Shown: piece by piece, positions 9,235-19,998 of the stretch
Numbering within the stretch: position 1 is the first letter of the stretch
Layout: every line of letters begins with the position of its first letter
Source of the DNA: Argyresthia goedartella
Taxonomy: Eukaryota; Arthropoda; Insecta; Lepidoptera; Argyresthiidae
NCBI GenBank assembly: GCA_949825045.1
Contig: OX463807.1
Coordinates: 40,010,749-40,074,748, forward strand
DNA: 64,000 bases
Reading direction: 5' to 3'
Notes under the pieces: generated by a model
Told to the model about the DNA's origin: nothing
What the model saw: the letters and a program-made list of their open reading frames with translations, nothing else
The model's database searches: none
Position numbers and translations under genes: made by a program

Positions 9235-12200
9235 CTATAACCCAAGGCTTCGAACAACGCATGATTTTACTCCTTTAGCCTTTTTAATAGTACGAGTCGA
9301 AGATTTGATACAATATAACTTTGACCGCAATCCAACAAATTCTTCAATAATTTCGCCTCCCATTTCATCCTTAAAGAGCCCTGGTACCTTTTTGTTTTTA
9401 AGGGGATTTTAAATTGATTTTGCGTGTTAAAGTTACTGGTGTCAAAATAATTCAAAAGGCTGTCTTTTAATGTCGCATAGAAATCTGGGGTCTTCAGGTG
9501 ATATATAAAACTATCTGTATCAGTGTAGCACAGATCAGCTGAATCACCATAGATAGGTTTTATCACAGAATAATGGAAGTCGTACATATGACTTTTTGCT
9601 AATTCCAATACGGCAAATCCGATGTAAATTGGTTTATCGAAAACCACTTTATCCGGATTCATTTGAATAGCAACTAAATTTTCCGTAAAAACTGAGGAAC
9701 TGTGGAAATTTGGTAATGCTATCAATTTTTCGGCACCTGTTGATTTCTTTGTTTTATTATTTTCATCCTCCCATCGTTTGACTAAGTGAACATTTATTCT
9801 ACGCTCATTATTTTCTAATCTTTTGCCGAAAATACTATTATTTAACAGCTTAAAAAAGTCTTGTTCAAAGGCAGATTTTGCATCTTGACGCAATTTTGTG
9901 TTGAGATCAATATATTGCTTCAAATATTCGCTCTGTTCGAAAGTAATGACGCGATGAACTTTATTCAACAGAAGACCGTGTTTCAAACAGTTTTTTAAAT
10001 GAACGTAATGTATAACGTACTTAAATTTGTGGTGCAAATTTGGTATAAGTTTCCTAGATTTCCCGCCAGGTGGGATGTACTGTTCGGGGCAGAAGGGAAG
10101 GTCGTTATGTTCGTCATCTAAACTATGCGGATAAATCAAATCAACTTCCAGTATGTAACCAAAAGAGGCCTCATCTGGAACAGACTTAATATCCAAATCA
10201 TTAATTTCATGGTCATCTAAGATCCGGAAATCCGACAATGGTAGAACCTTTGACATTGCGAACCCATAGAGGTTATTCGCGTCGGCGTAGATAATAAATG
10301 AATCGGGTTGGGAGGGATCATAATCAGCCATGTACTGGTGATTGGCTTTTGCATGTCGCTTGGTACATACACAGACTCCTCCCCTTATTCCATCCTGAAT
10401 CATTCTTACTAATGCTAGATCGCTAAGTAGTTCTAATCTAACTCCGGTTTTCAAGAGCATTGCGTCAAATGATAAGCTAGGGGCAGTTAGGTAGAAGGCC
10501 GGATCAAGTTGATAATATATTTTACATGTCTTTCGGAATTTTTTGAAAATGTCTGCTAATAAAAGAACATCGGTTTTTAAGTAAAGATCGGTGTATTCAC
10601 CCATATCTCTTACAGAAAAGATTTTCCAAACTTTCTTTGCGTGTTCATAATCTTCCTCAGAAATGTCTTCGTTAGTAACAGAGTTAAAAAAATAATCTTT
10701 ACAGGGCACACACTTTTGTTCATAGCATTTCCAATCAGACATGTGATCATACGGATAAACACCCTTGCGCGTAAGTAAGCTGAATTCAAATACGCGTTCA
10801 GAAATGAAAATTCGTTGGTTTTCATAGATTTCGCAAGTTTGTCTAAACTTGTTCCGAGAAATTTAAACGAATCTATGAAACGCAGTTGAATGCTTATCTT
10901 TAGAGATTGGGATAAATTTCGTGAATGAAATATAATTTTCCTTTGTTTTGGGGAGAATTTTGATAGGGCCTGGAGCCTCACCTAGTTGTTTTATAAACAA
11001 ATGACATTCATAACCAGATAAATTATGGAAAACAACTGACACGAAGTTGGGCAGTTTGAACTGCAGATTGCAATAACTATGAGCAGCGCCGCGGAAAGCG
11101 CCAGTAATATGGCAATGATCCCGAACTCTGTCGCACCATAACAGATGTTCACAAATGTGACAATGGGTGGCTTGGTTGAATTTGATCCTATCATCAGCAT
11201 TGAATACCATGGGAACACTGTTTTTCAAAATTTTATGTATATTTTGTGCATCCTGATAATATTGAATGTACAAACTTAGCTACGCAGTCAAGTAACGAAA
11301 CGGTTATACCGAGAATCAAGTGTGCATACTATGTAATACGCAAAAGCTATGGGTATATGTTGACGTTTTGTGGTTGTACTAGCTACGTTTGGATCGCCAT
11401 CGCAACCTTGATAACATTTGAGCATTGTTTCAAAGTCGGCATAAACGACAAACGGCATGTTTTGTTTACGTGAATAGTTCTTGAACTGGATTGTTGAACC
11501 TTTTTTAGGTAACTCTGTAGCGATTTGACCGCACAAGTGTCCATTCACTTCTTCAACCGATTTAAAGAAAAGCTAACATTGCTCACAAAGATGTAATCGC
11601 TGGTGGTGTTTAGTAATCTGACTTCTCACTAACCGAGACAGATCTTTAATTAAACAATAGTGTGATAATGATTCATTCTCTATAAGTAGGAGATGAATTG
11701 TTTTTTTAGCAACTGTAGATTCCGACTTGTATAAAGGACCTGTAATCGTTTTTCCGCCTTTTAACCCGTAAACAAAAATAGCAATGTTAGGGTTATTTTT
11801 CTCGAAGATAGCTTTGTCAGAAAATCCTACTGGATATGACATACCTTCAATGTTCAAAACATCCTGAAAATCAGGATAAGATGATACCCGCTCAGGATGA
11901 GATTTTGAGGGGAAAAGTGCAGCTGTAATACACCAAAGGAAACAGTACTGATCGTTGTTCTGTATGTTTAAGCATGCTTTTTTATTTTTGATATATTTCG
12001 GCAAATCGATAAAGCTGGAACCGCGGAGGCGTTGATATCTATTGATATTTACTTCGACATGACAGTTATTCAAAAATGTCCAACCACTATCACGCTCCTG
12101 GAACGCTTCATTTTTTTCTTTTATAACGTTGATTATATCGGTGTAAAAGTGGTTAAAATCATAATTCATGTTCAAAACAACGTTTTTTGTGCCAAAAGAC

Positions 12201-12535
12201 TACGCTTCGGTGGTGTCATTTTTAAACATGAGAAATGACGCAAAATGTTCAAAATTTACTTTTATGCAAACGTGTTTTTCTAGTGCCTCATCCAAAAGCC
12301 TCTTAATTTTATCTCGGTTAGTATCGAAAAACGTATCAAGAGAGCGTTGCTCACCACCACCCATCGCTGAAACTTTGTAACTGATAATGCGAGAGCGAAA
12401 TGCTGACGCTATAGTCTCAACACCTTCACTAAGGTTTTGATTAACTACGATTTTAGTTTTATGTGTGTTGCTACGCAAATGACCTACCCAACTCGGTTTA
12501 TTAACAAAAGTACTACAGGTAGTACAGTAAGGCAT
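9235..12535 (-). pseudogene. protein-primed family B DNA polymerase, several frameshifts
   Basis: Pieces in order on the - strand: 12535-12200 with an N-terminal C2H2-like finger (YCTTCSTFVNKPSWVGHL...H); 12175-11573; 11548-11288 with the exonuclease block MPFVVYADFETML; 11273-10863 with the Cys/His block HCHICEHLLW and RDHCHITGAFRGAAH; 10742-9267 with the polymerase core DSFIIYADANNLYGFAM (motif A), KLLNNSIFGK (motif B) and CYTDTDSF (motif C). Another shift near 9,405 moves the last ~55 codons into a frame that stops at TAG 9237-9235. So at least four shifts. All three catalytic motifs are readable. This is the hallmark replication enzyme of Polintons. It is transcribed toward the capsid block, as usual for these elements. 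Confidence 0.85.
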
Positions 12536-12810
12536 TTTGGAATAAAATAGATTGAACTGAAATTAATTTAATCTCTACAACCGATTTCTTACGAAAAATT
12601 TACTCTCTGTATTCGCCTGAGTAATAGAGATTTCGTCACGTGAAAAGAACGCTGGAAGTTACGTACGCGTAATGTTAAAAGAACCCTCTTACCACCAAAT
12701 AAAGCTTAATTGCCTAGTGAGCAGATTGACCTCATGAGTTATTTTTACGTGACGAGATCTATACAGAGAGAAGTGTTGAACGAAACAAATCGATTGTGGA
12801 GACGTTACTT

Positions 12811-13190
12811 ACGATTCGCTAACTTCAGTCCTACGTCCAACTGATAAAAATGCATTTTTATGGTTGGAGTGGGAATTAATGTCAACGGATGCGGTATTTA
12901 ACCTACGAGTACCGAAAACTATTTTATCGGTCTAAGTATAACTATATACCTAGCTAGATAGATAAAAGTAGAACTGTGTTTACCTCTATGGTCGACTTCT
13001 TTAAACCAAAATACTCAAAGAAAAATTTTGATCCAAACAAGTCGACTATAAACACGTCACATACGATCCACCAACTTCAATTCTATGCCCAAACTGTTAA
13101 ATACCAATCAAATTCTACCTAGCTCCTAAAAAAAAAAAGTATTTAACAGTTTGAAGAGAGAATGGATCTTAATGGATGTGGTACCTACCT
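12811..13190. repeat. pair of diverged hairpin-containing repeats near the provirus end
   Basis: Two related units, about 12811-12905 and 13063-13190, share the pattern acgat-C-aacttca...ccaact...and a trailing aatggatg-ggta. Each holds an inverted repeat: in the first, aactgataaaaatg faces catttttatggtt; in the second, aaactgttaaatac (13091-13104) faces gtatttaacagttt (13139-13152) exactly. They lie upstream of the polymerase start and may be subterminal repeats of the provirus. Confidence 0.5.
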
Positions 13191-13331
13191 AACCTAACTA
13201 AATATTTTAATTGCTACTCAATGAATAGAACCTACCTATAATTATCTTAATATCTAAAGAGGATAGACGCATATCGACCTACCTAAAATTTTATTACCTA
13301 ATTAAAAATATACAGCAGTTTTATTATTTGT

Positions 13332-13598
13332 TTATTTGTCACCATAAAACAGAGGCTCCGCGTCCTCAAACACACAATAAGCCTCCCTTATAAATTTTTG
13401 AAGGCTCTCCCACTGCGGCGAATCTTGGTTGGTGAGCAGCTTCAATATCATCAACGCTTTCTTATACCGGTCTTCCACCTTGGTACTCACAGCGTCGTTG
13501 GTCTTGTAAACCTTCAACTCGATGTAAAACTCCCCGTCATTTGAAAGGGCGCGGCGAAGTTTTCCATTGGCGACGCGCGTCAGGAGGCTTTTATACAT
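13332..13598 (-). CDS. short ORF of unknown function
   Basis: 88 codons from ATG 13598 to stop 13332, ending in ...FEDAEPLFYGDK. Mixed charge, no signal peptide, no membrane segment, no motif I recognise. GC content is higher than the flanks and codons look balanced, which argues for a real or recent coding sequence. It abuts a tandem repeat on its 5' side and the likely provirus end on its 3' side. It may be a last exon, a provirus gene, or part of a transposon. I cannot assign a role. Confidence 0.35.
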   Translation of the reverse strand: MYKSLLTRVANGKLRRALSNDGEFYIELKVYKTNDAVSTKVEDRYKKALMILKLLTNQDSPQWESLQKFIREAYCVFEDAEPLFYGDK

Positions 13599-13603
13599 AA
13601 ATT

Positions 13604-13911
13604 ATTACCATCCCTAATACACGAACAAAGGACTCATGTGAAAGCCAAGTTTTGCAACAATGAACTTTATTTCAGTATACCTATGAAAAACCTCTTATTT
13701 GCATGTATACTTAGGACATTTTTAATTAAAATCAGTATTTCCAAATTTCGCAATAAAATTCGGATGTTTTTTTGGGTCACGCATGCCGTCATACGATTCA
13801 CGTTATTACCATCCCTAATACACGAACAAAGGACTCATGTGAAGGCCAAGTTTTGCAACAATGAACTTTATTTTAGTATACCTATGAAAAACCTCTTATT
13901 TGCATGTATAC
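13604..13911. repeat. tandem duplication of a ~200 bp unit (second copy split by Harbinger element)
   Basis: Unit 1 is about 13604-13800 (starts ttattaccatccctaatac, ends near catacgattcacg). Unit 2 starts at about 13801, is nearly identical through 13911, and resumes at 16530-16612 with the same ggacatttttaattaaaatc...catacgatt sequence. Unit 1 therefore serves as the uninterrupted reference for the insertion. Confidence 0.85.
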
Positions 13912-13914
13912 TTA

Positions 13915-13984
13915 ATGCGGCCGCACACCATGCATACATTTGTAACTCGATAATTGTAGCGCCACATTTAAAACGCGACACATT
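13915..13984 (+). repeat. left terminal inverted repeat of Harbinger element
   Basis: Matches the reverse complement of 16457-16526 with only a few mismatches, mostly at the outermost four bases and around the acgcgacac stretch. Confidence 0.9.
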
Positions 13985-14056
13985 ATTGTATGCGCTACAA
14001 ATGTATTGTAAATGCGCACATCGGAAGCACAGTTGTAGCGTGGCACCGCTTTGAGA

Positions 14057-16135
14057 ATGTCGACATCATCGTCTGATGACGAAGATTTCTTGATGTGGCG
14101 ATTAATGAGAAAAAAAAGACGTTATTGGGTTCATCCGTTTAATCAAGATTGCACAATGTACGGGAATTTCAAAATTTCGCAAGAATTACAATCCGATGAA
14201 GAAAAGTTCCAGTTATATTATCGAATGTCTGAAAACACATACAAGCTATTATTAAATTTAGTTAAATTAAGTTTAACAAAACAAAATACCCACTTCAGAG
14301 AGTGTATTTCGGCTGAAGAGCGTTTGCTCATCACTTTAAGGTATGTAACGTTACATATTGAACTGAGAAGTCTCGTTTGATTGTTGTGCAGGGGACTCAA
14401 TACATTCATTTTCTGATTGAAGAATTATATATGGTGCTTGCGAAGGCCTCACATACTGGTTTTCTGATTGAGGAATCTCGGATGCCCTTTGCAACGGACG
14501 GTCATCATTTAGAACTTGAGAAAAATTTGTATAAAATGTTGATAAATTTGAATTTAACGAACTCGTATCCAGTGATCGACGTGGATGCTGCCTGTACTTA
14601 ATGTTTTGTATTAAGTCCAGTACCCCTCTTTGAAAGCTTAATTACTGTTGCTGGGACATGGATGTCATGTGTGGAACTAAACTTAAAAGAAACATTTTAC
14701 ATGGATCTTTTGGTTGTTTCTCAGATTGTTTATTATTTTCCAGTCTTTGTTTTTTTAGTGTAAAATATTTAATAGTACATCTGTCTGCTTCGTTCATGTG
14801 CTTCCGAGATTTTGATGGTTGAGGAGTCTGTATTGATAAGCTCGAAGAATGGGGACTGGGTACAGACGTACCAGCTGCAGGCATTTCATTTCTCAGTGAA
14901 TCTTCCTCGGCAGATGTGAAATCGGGAACATTGTTTGAAGTTTCCTCAATCTGGTGAGAGATTGGGATTCATGTTCAGAACGTTGTTCATCTTCTTGTAC
15001 TGGTATATTACCCTCTTGTGGTCGGTTTTTTGTAAAAGGGTTTAGAAATTTCAAATATGGCGCTAAATAGTATTCTTTTTTCGACCCAGCAGCGGACCCA
15101 CTTTTAGATTTTGTATTCAGAGATCGTATGTAGGCTGAATGTATGGATTTCCATTTGGACTTACAATCATCACCTGCAAAAATCAGTGTTGTCAATTAAA
15201 CTAATCAATCAAATTACACGAATTGTTTCAGGTACTTGGCAACTGGATCCTCATTTCGAGCAATGTCTTACGTATTTAAAAGAGGTGAAACAACGATTGG
15301 AAAAATAATCGATGAAACATGTGAAGTTATATATGGACAGTTTTACAGCCAATGTACATGAAAATACCCACTACAAATGATTGGCTAGATATTTCAAAAG
15401 GATTTCTCGAAAGATGGCATTTACCTCATTGCATTGGAGCCATTGACGGAAAACATATTAGAATGAAGAAGCCTATATATAGCCTCTGGATCTTCATACT
15501 TTAATTATAAAGAATATTTTTCTATTAACCTTATGGCGTGTGCAGATGGATACGGATTACTTACGAGTATCGATGTGGGTGATTATGGGAGGAATCATGA
15601 TTCAGGAGTATTTAAAAATTCCGCATTAGGCCGAGCATTAAATAATAATACTTTAAATATATCTACGCCACGGCCTTTGCCAGGTGAAGAAGAATTTGGA
15701 CGGTCATTTCCTTATTACTTTGCAGCTGACGAAGCATTTCCCCCGTCCACTAATATAATTCGACCGTACAATAGTAGATTTTCAAACAATGATCGCCGAA
15801 TATTTAACTATCGACTATCCCGTGGACGAAAGATTGTCGAGTGCACCTTTGGTATGCTAGTGTCTAAATTTCGAATTTTTGAAACACCAATTTCATGTTC
15901 AGTCGAGAAAGCAGTCAAAATTGTTAAAGCTGCTTGTATTTTACATAACTTTATAAAAAAGAATGATAATATAATTTTAACTCCAACCGAAAACGGAAAT
16001 ATACCTAACCCCACTACCAATCATATGAATCAAGGGAGACCGAATAACGATGCTACAGAAAATCGAAATTATTTGTGTAATTACTTCTTAAAACCATACG
16101 GGCTGGTGTCATGGCAAAATAATAACACAGTGTAG
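14057..16135 (+). pseudogene. Harbinger DDE transposase, two exons, two small indels
   Basis: Exon 1 14057-14340 starts with an acidic Ser/Asp run and the typical RRYWVHPFN block; donor AAG|GTATGT. Exon 2 15232-16135 follows acceptor TTGTTTCAG and opens with YLATGSSFRAMSYVFKRG (helix-turn-helix-like), then the DDE nuclease: GAIDGKH (first Asp), DVGDYGRNHDSGVF (second Asp) and GRKIVECTFGMLVSKFRIF (Glu). The frame is broken by a shift near 15,355 and by an apparent extra tata near 15,476. The enzyme cuts and joins the element ends in functional relatives. The exon 1 ATG is preferred over the upstream TTG. The intron (14341-15231) contains exon 2 of the antisense MADF gene. Confidence 0.85.
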
Positions 16136-16327
16136 CACGATTTTAAAAGTACAAAGAAAGGTAGGTAAAAGGTACTTACCCTTTTCATTGAATTTTTCGC
16201 CAATCTTAGTCCAAATAATTTCTGTAATCCGTCTGTTACTATGATCATTGAGCGTGTGATTGTATAATAGAGGTTTCTTTTCAACCTCTGCAATAAACTC
16301 AACGTAAAATTCAATGTTGTCTTTCAT
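14642..16327 (-). pseudogene. Harbinger accessory MADF/BESS-type DNA-binding protein, one frameshift
   Basis: Exon 1 16327-16180 encodes the first half of a MADF domain (IEFYVEFIAEVEKKPLLYN, then IIWTKIGEKF); donor GG|GTAAGTACC. Intron 16179-15174. Exon 2 starts at 15173 after TTTTTGCAG with GDDCKSKWKSIHSAYIRS, the second half of the domain, then a basic linker. A 1-base shift near 14,965 puts the C-terminal part in another frame, ending at 14642 with MFLLSLVPHMTSM, a BESS-like motif for protein contacts. In relatives this protein enters the nucleus with the transposase and recruits it to the transposon ends. Splice-phase continuity and domain continuity both support the two-exon model. Confidence 0.75.
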
Positions 16328-16456
16328 TTTTGCAAACCAACGCGACACAAAAAGATCTTGAATTCGTGTAGCGCAGACAACGTCTCGCTACAAAGTGCGC
16401 CCACCACAAATGTTGCCTCGGTGTGCGTGCTCACGTACAAATGTATGGGGCCGTTA

Positions 16457-16526
16457 AATGTATCGCGTTTCAAATGTGGCGCTACAATTATCGAGTTACA
16501 AATGTATGCCTGGTGTGCGGCCCGAC
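16457..16526 (-). repeat. right terminal inverted repeat of Harbinger element
   Basis: Inverted partner of 13915-13984; followed directly by the TTA target duplicate at 16527-16529. Confidence 0.9.
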
Positions 16527-16753
16527 TTAGGACATTTTTAATTAAAATCAGTATTTCCTAATTTCGCAATAAAATTCGGATGTTTTTTTTGGGTCACGCA
16601 TGCCATCATACGATTGAAGTTCAGCAACGTAAGGTAGAACGTAATTAGGGTTGCCATCCGTCCGAACAAGTTCAGACATGTCCGGTATTTTAGACTCTTG
16701 TCCGGTCCTTTAATATGTATGGATTTTTATTTTTTATTATTATATGGAGAATA

Positions 16754-16957
16754 TCCCGCTAATATTATAAACGCGATAGTTTGTAAGTATGTATATATGT
16801 TTGTTACTCTTTCACGCGATAACGGTTGAACCGATTTTGATGAATTTTGGGATGGCGATAGATTAGACCGTGGAGACGAACATAGCATACTTTTTGGCAG
16901 AACTGATTTTGATGATTTTTTTAACCCACGCGGACGCAGTCGCGGGCACCCAGCTAG
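16754..16957 (+). mobile_element. short non-autonomous Helitron-like element
   Basis: Begins with TC (tcccgctaatattataaa), ends with CTAG after a GC-rich palindrome (cacgcggacgcagtcgcgggc), and sits exactly between A (16753) and T (16958), the Helitron target. The sequence resembles the very common lepidopteran short Helitrons. No coding capacity. Confidence 0.65.
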
Positions 16958-17380
16958 TGAGTAATAAAACTACATATTCAGTAACCTAATCAACAACGAA
17001 CTTCTCATTTATCAAAAACAAAATGTTAAATCTTCTTTATCAATCAACTTAACAATAAACAATATCCGTCTTACCACAAAAAACTTTAACCACTGTTTAA
17101 CACATGATTATAAAAATCGTTACCACAAAACTGATTTTAGCGTCTTAGCAGGAATAGGCATGGGTTATATTATGTGATCAATTTAGGCAACCGAGAAAGC
17201 TTGTTTAGTGAGTGTCTTGTTTGTCAAGATGGCGGAATTATTGACCAGCTGTTCTGCTGTGTTGGTTTTGTTTACGAAAAAGCGGTTTTTACTCCATTAA
17301 AGTCCAAGTTTTATCGTGAGGAAACCTTCATATCTCCATAGGACATCGTGGGGAAACCTCCTTAGTGGCTGCGATGGGCT

Positions 17381-17455
17381 ATCCCCCTGTCATGCAAAAT
17401 GGACTTAATTATCTAAAAGTGGGCACAACTGTGCCTCTGCCACCCCGTATCGCGT
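17381..17455 (+). repeat. dispersed repeat fragment (related copy at 25693-25785)
   Basis: Both copies read ccccytgtcaygcaaaatgga, then an AT-rich middle, then tgtgcctc and accccgtat. A weaker match (cccgcaaatggagtat) lies at about 24,480-24,505. Family unknown. Confidence 0.45.
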
Positions 17456-18081
17456 AAAGCAAAAAAAAAATAAAAAAAGCATAAAGCTATATATCATCCA
17501 ATGATGAAATTTATGGTGGGCTACTGGGAGACAGTGTACGTCGCGCGACACGTTATGAGCGGTGGCCTTGAATGCGCAGTAGTCACTTTTCAATAGCTGT
17601 ACATATGCGCAGTAATTCCTGCTAACGTCGCCCAGCGCTCTTAACTTACTTATAATATGGGATGAAATTTGTACATCTGCTGCCGGTGTGCCCATCCACT
17701 ATAAAAACCATTCTAGCCGCAAGCTACAGCAATCTTGGGAGAAGTTTCATCTGCCTGAGATCTACTCAACCATCTAGGGCGGTCGCTCAAGCTGGAGTTG
17801 GTGCAGGAGTTAGGCCAGTTTGTGAAGGAGATAAGCCGGCTTTTCAATATGGGATGTAATGAATTATGTATTAAGATGCAAGCAGATACACGAAGACAGT
17901 GGCGCCGGTGCCAGTGAGACTGGTAGCCAGTACTGCCTCATGTAAATCTAACTAGACGGGTGCTCTATTCACCCCAGCACTCGCAGTCAGCACAGGACTG
18001 GCTTGATTTTATAAGGCCAATACAAGGTTTTTACAAGGCCAACACCAAGCAAGCCAGCACTGGCCTCGGGTAAACCAAGCT

Positions 18082-18166
18082 TAAGATCTCAAGTTGTGAA
18101 ATAAATATTGCTTGCCAGTCTTTCTAGTGCCCGTTCAGCAATATTTATTTTACATCTTGAGATGTA
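18082..18166. repeat. imperfect hairpin, ~31 bp arms
   Basis: agatctcaagttgtgaaata followed by aatattgcttg faces cagcaatatttattttacat followed by cttgagatg with about six mismatches and a ~20-base loop. Could fold in RNA or be a decayed inverted-repeat element. Confidence 0.5.
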
Positions 18167-18519
18167 ATTTAAATAAGATTATATCCCATAGTGAAAAGCT
18201 GGCTTTATTCATTAAGGACCCCTGGAATGAAAGGAAATAAAGCGAAGCAGTAATAACACCACATTTTGATATCAACATTTTTAATTTGTTTATTAACAAT
18301 TTCATTAATATCGCCAATTCCTTGAAACATTTTCTATCTCCATTATTAATGTTTCTATCTGAGGGATTAATGTTTACACCACAATTCATGTTCATCTTCT
18401 ATCACATTTGTGGGTTTTTTATTTCCAAATTTGATTCAAGTATGTATGGCGGCTTTGCTGGTGTTGAAAAGACAAGATTTCAATTAAATTATACCAAAAT
18501 GCTAAGGTAGAGGTGGACT

Positions 18520-18755
18520 CGACACTTGGTTAGAGGGATGACGGACAGTGGACCGTAGCGATAGGAAATACAAGGGGAAAGATAGGGCCATCCAGTGGGC
18601 ACTGTCCGGCGATATTATCAAGTCAACATCTCTCTGCATGCAGTTGGCAAAGAACTTTGGAGAATGGCGCGATAGAAGAGACTTGTCTTTGATCGACTTG
18701 ACTCACTAACCAAGAGGCCTATGCCCAGAAGTGGGTTGATGTGAGCTGAAAACGA
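18520..18755 (+). repeat. probable LINE 3' tail fragment
   Basis: Ends with aagaggcctatgcccagaag followed by tgggttgatg, a phrase characteristic of lepidopteran LINE 3' ends (variants of 'ggcctttgcccagcagtggg'). No RT block upstream, so this is a severely 5'-truncated copy. A related end lies at 29580-29765 on the other strand. Confidence 0.5.
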
Positions 18756-19243
18756 TTATGAAGATTTCTTACCTTTTCTGTTTCGAAATCCTGGAAAATT
18801 AGGTGTTGTTTTGTTGATCGTCATCACTACCCAGGGTAAGTGCAGGGCGGGCAGTATGATCCTAGAATTTCCTTTCCTGAGCAAGGGATAAATAATAATA
18901 TCCCGAACCAAAACAAACAAATTGTCTGACGAACTATCAGTGACAGTTCCGTGTGTCGTTCCGTTCCGTTCCGTAAAGTGAACGGTTTTTCTACACAAAA
19001 ATAAGGATTTACCACTACTTTACCTAACCATGGTACTTTACTTAACCAACCTATAACTAGGTTAGGAATTACATTAAGCATAAAATTTTCCATAAAATTA
19101 TGTATTCATTCTTATGTTATTCGCGTAAAATGAAACTATGAACATTTTTTTAAATATTTTTTCATATTGTGTTGTACGGCCCTGGAAATTCAGTCCATTG
19201 AGGCTAGTTGATGAACGAACGAAATTAACTGAATGATCTAGCC
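18756..19243. other. no gene seen
   Basis: AT-rich sequence with a short tccgttccgttccgt run near 18,958. Overlapping short frames on the - strand have no recognisable content. Confidence 0.4.
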
Positions 19244-19655
19244 GTTTTTAGGGTTCCGTACCCGAAGGGTTCCAAACGGGACCCTATTACTAAGACTCCG
19301 CTGTCCGTCCGTCCGTCCGTCCGTCCGTCTGTCACCAGGCTGTATCTCAAGAAACTAGCTAGCTAGAGAGTTGAAATTTTCACAGATTATGTATTTCTGT
19401 TGCCGCTATAACAACAAATACTAAAAAACAGGATAAAGTAAATATTTAAGGGGGCTCCCATACAACAATACCACATACAAACTTATGGATGCACCTGGTT
19501 ACGTACATCGAGTGTGAAAGTAACCGCACCAATAACTTTGTAAACAATATTTTGCTGTGTAAAATCCAAACTATTCACTCCACACCATCGCTTCCATTGA
19601 ACGGTGGTACGGAACCCTTTGTGCGCGATTTAGACTCGCACTTGACCGGTTTTTT
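19244..19655 (+). repeat. dispersed lepidopteran-type repeat, copy A, with CCGT microsatellite
   Basis: Starts tttttagggttccgtacccg, includes (tccg)n at 19300-19328, gtatctcaagaaactagcta, and ends with acggaacccttt...gactcgcacttgaccggttttt. Partial copy B is 19778-19998 in the same orientation. Copies on the - strand at 31861-31909 and 31986-33514 (split). The repeated ggttccgtacc near one end and ggtacggaacc near the other form an internal inverted pair. No coding capacity. Confidence 0.8.
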
Positions 19656-19777
19656 AGTAAGATACTCACTAAACACTTTTTTGTGGTAACGAAATTTAGA
19701 AGCTTGCTAACCATTTGTTTACTGATAGATGATGATTTTGCTAAACAAGTGATCATACTGTGTTTTTATTATTTTTA

Positions 19778-19998
19778 TGTTTAAGGGGGCTCCCATTCAA
19801 CAATTCTTTCAATACTACATACAATCTTACGAATGCACCTGGTTACGTACATGAAGTGTGAAAGTAGCCGCACCAATAACTTTGTAAACAACATTTGGCT
19901 ATGTATAATCAAAGCTATTCACTCCACACCATCCCTACCATTGTACGGTGGTACGGAACCCTTCGTGTGCGAGTTTGACTCGCACTTCACCGGTTTTT
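19778..19998 (+). repeat. dispersed repeat, copy B (3' half)
   Basis: Matches the part of copy A from aagggggctcccat to the end ccggttttt; it lies 120 bases after copy A. It lacks the CCGT microsatellite half. Confidence 0.75.

Larger units (their letters stand above)
1..13320. mobile_element. Maverick/Polinton (adintovirus-like) provirus, partial, right edge uncertain
   Basis: Gene set and order fit the Maverick/Polinton family of virus-like DNA elements: integrase with chromodomain, PLA2 minor capsid protein, adenain-type protease, major capsid protein on +, DNA polymerase B on -. The left end lies outside the window, since the integrase is already open at base 1. The right end is not resolved: the polymerase starts at 12,535 and the next 780 bases hold hairpin repeats that may be subterminal. 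A LINE is inserted between protease and capsid. Packaging ATPase is not seen and may lie to the left or be lost. Family assignment is secure from the combination of proteins; integrity is not, as most genes are broken. Confidence 0.88.
13915..16526 (+). mobile_element. PIF/Harbinger DNA transposon, flanked by TTA target duplications
   Basis: Terminal inverted repeats of about 70 bases (13915-13984 and 16457-16526) share gccgcacacc and then catacatttgtaactcgat plus attgtagcgccacattt. TTA stands at 13912-13914 and again at 16527-16529; comparison with the unbroken unit at 13604-13800 confirms that one TTA is duplicated. A 3-base TWA target is the hallmark of this superfamily. It carries both expected genes, transposase (+) and MADF/BESS-type DNA-binding protein (-), both damaged by small indels. 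Confidence 0.93.
16958..18510. other. intergenic stretch with decayed repeats
   Basis: No convincing gene. Contains a fragment at 17381-17455 related to 25693-25785 (shared catgcaaaatgga...tgtgcct...accccgtat) and a hairpin at 18082-18166. Frames here are short, low-complexity or unsupported. Confidence 0.5.

Noticed and set aside
14377..14601. 74-codon frame between the Harbinger exons
   Set aside because: Lies in the transposase intron and partly repeats itself (ttttctgattgaagaat at two places); no domain.
18150..18395. 81-codon - strand frame
   Set aside because: Low-complexity Asn/Lys/Leu content in AT-rich DNA, and a different frame here is equally open; no support.
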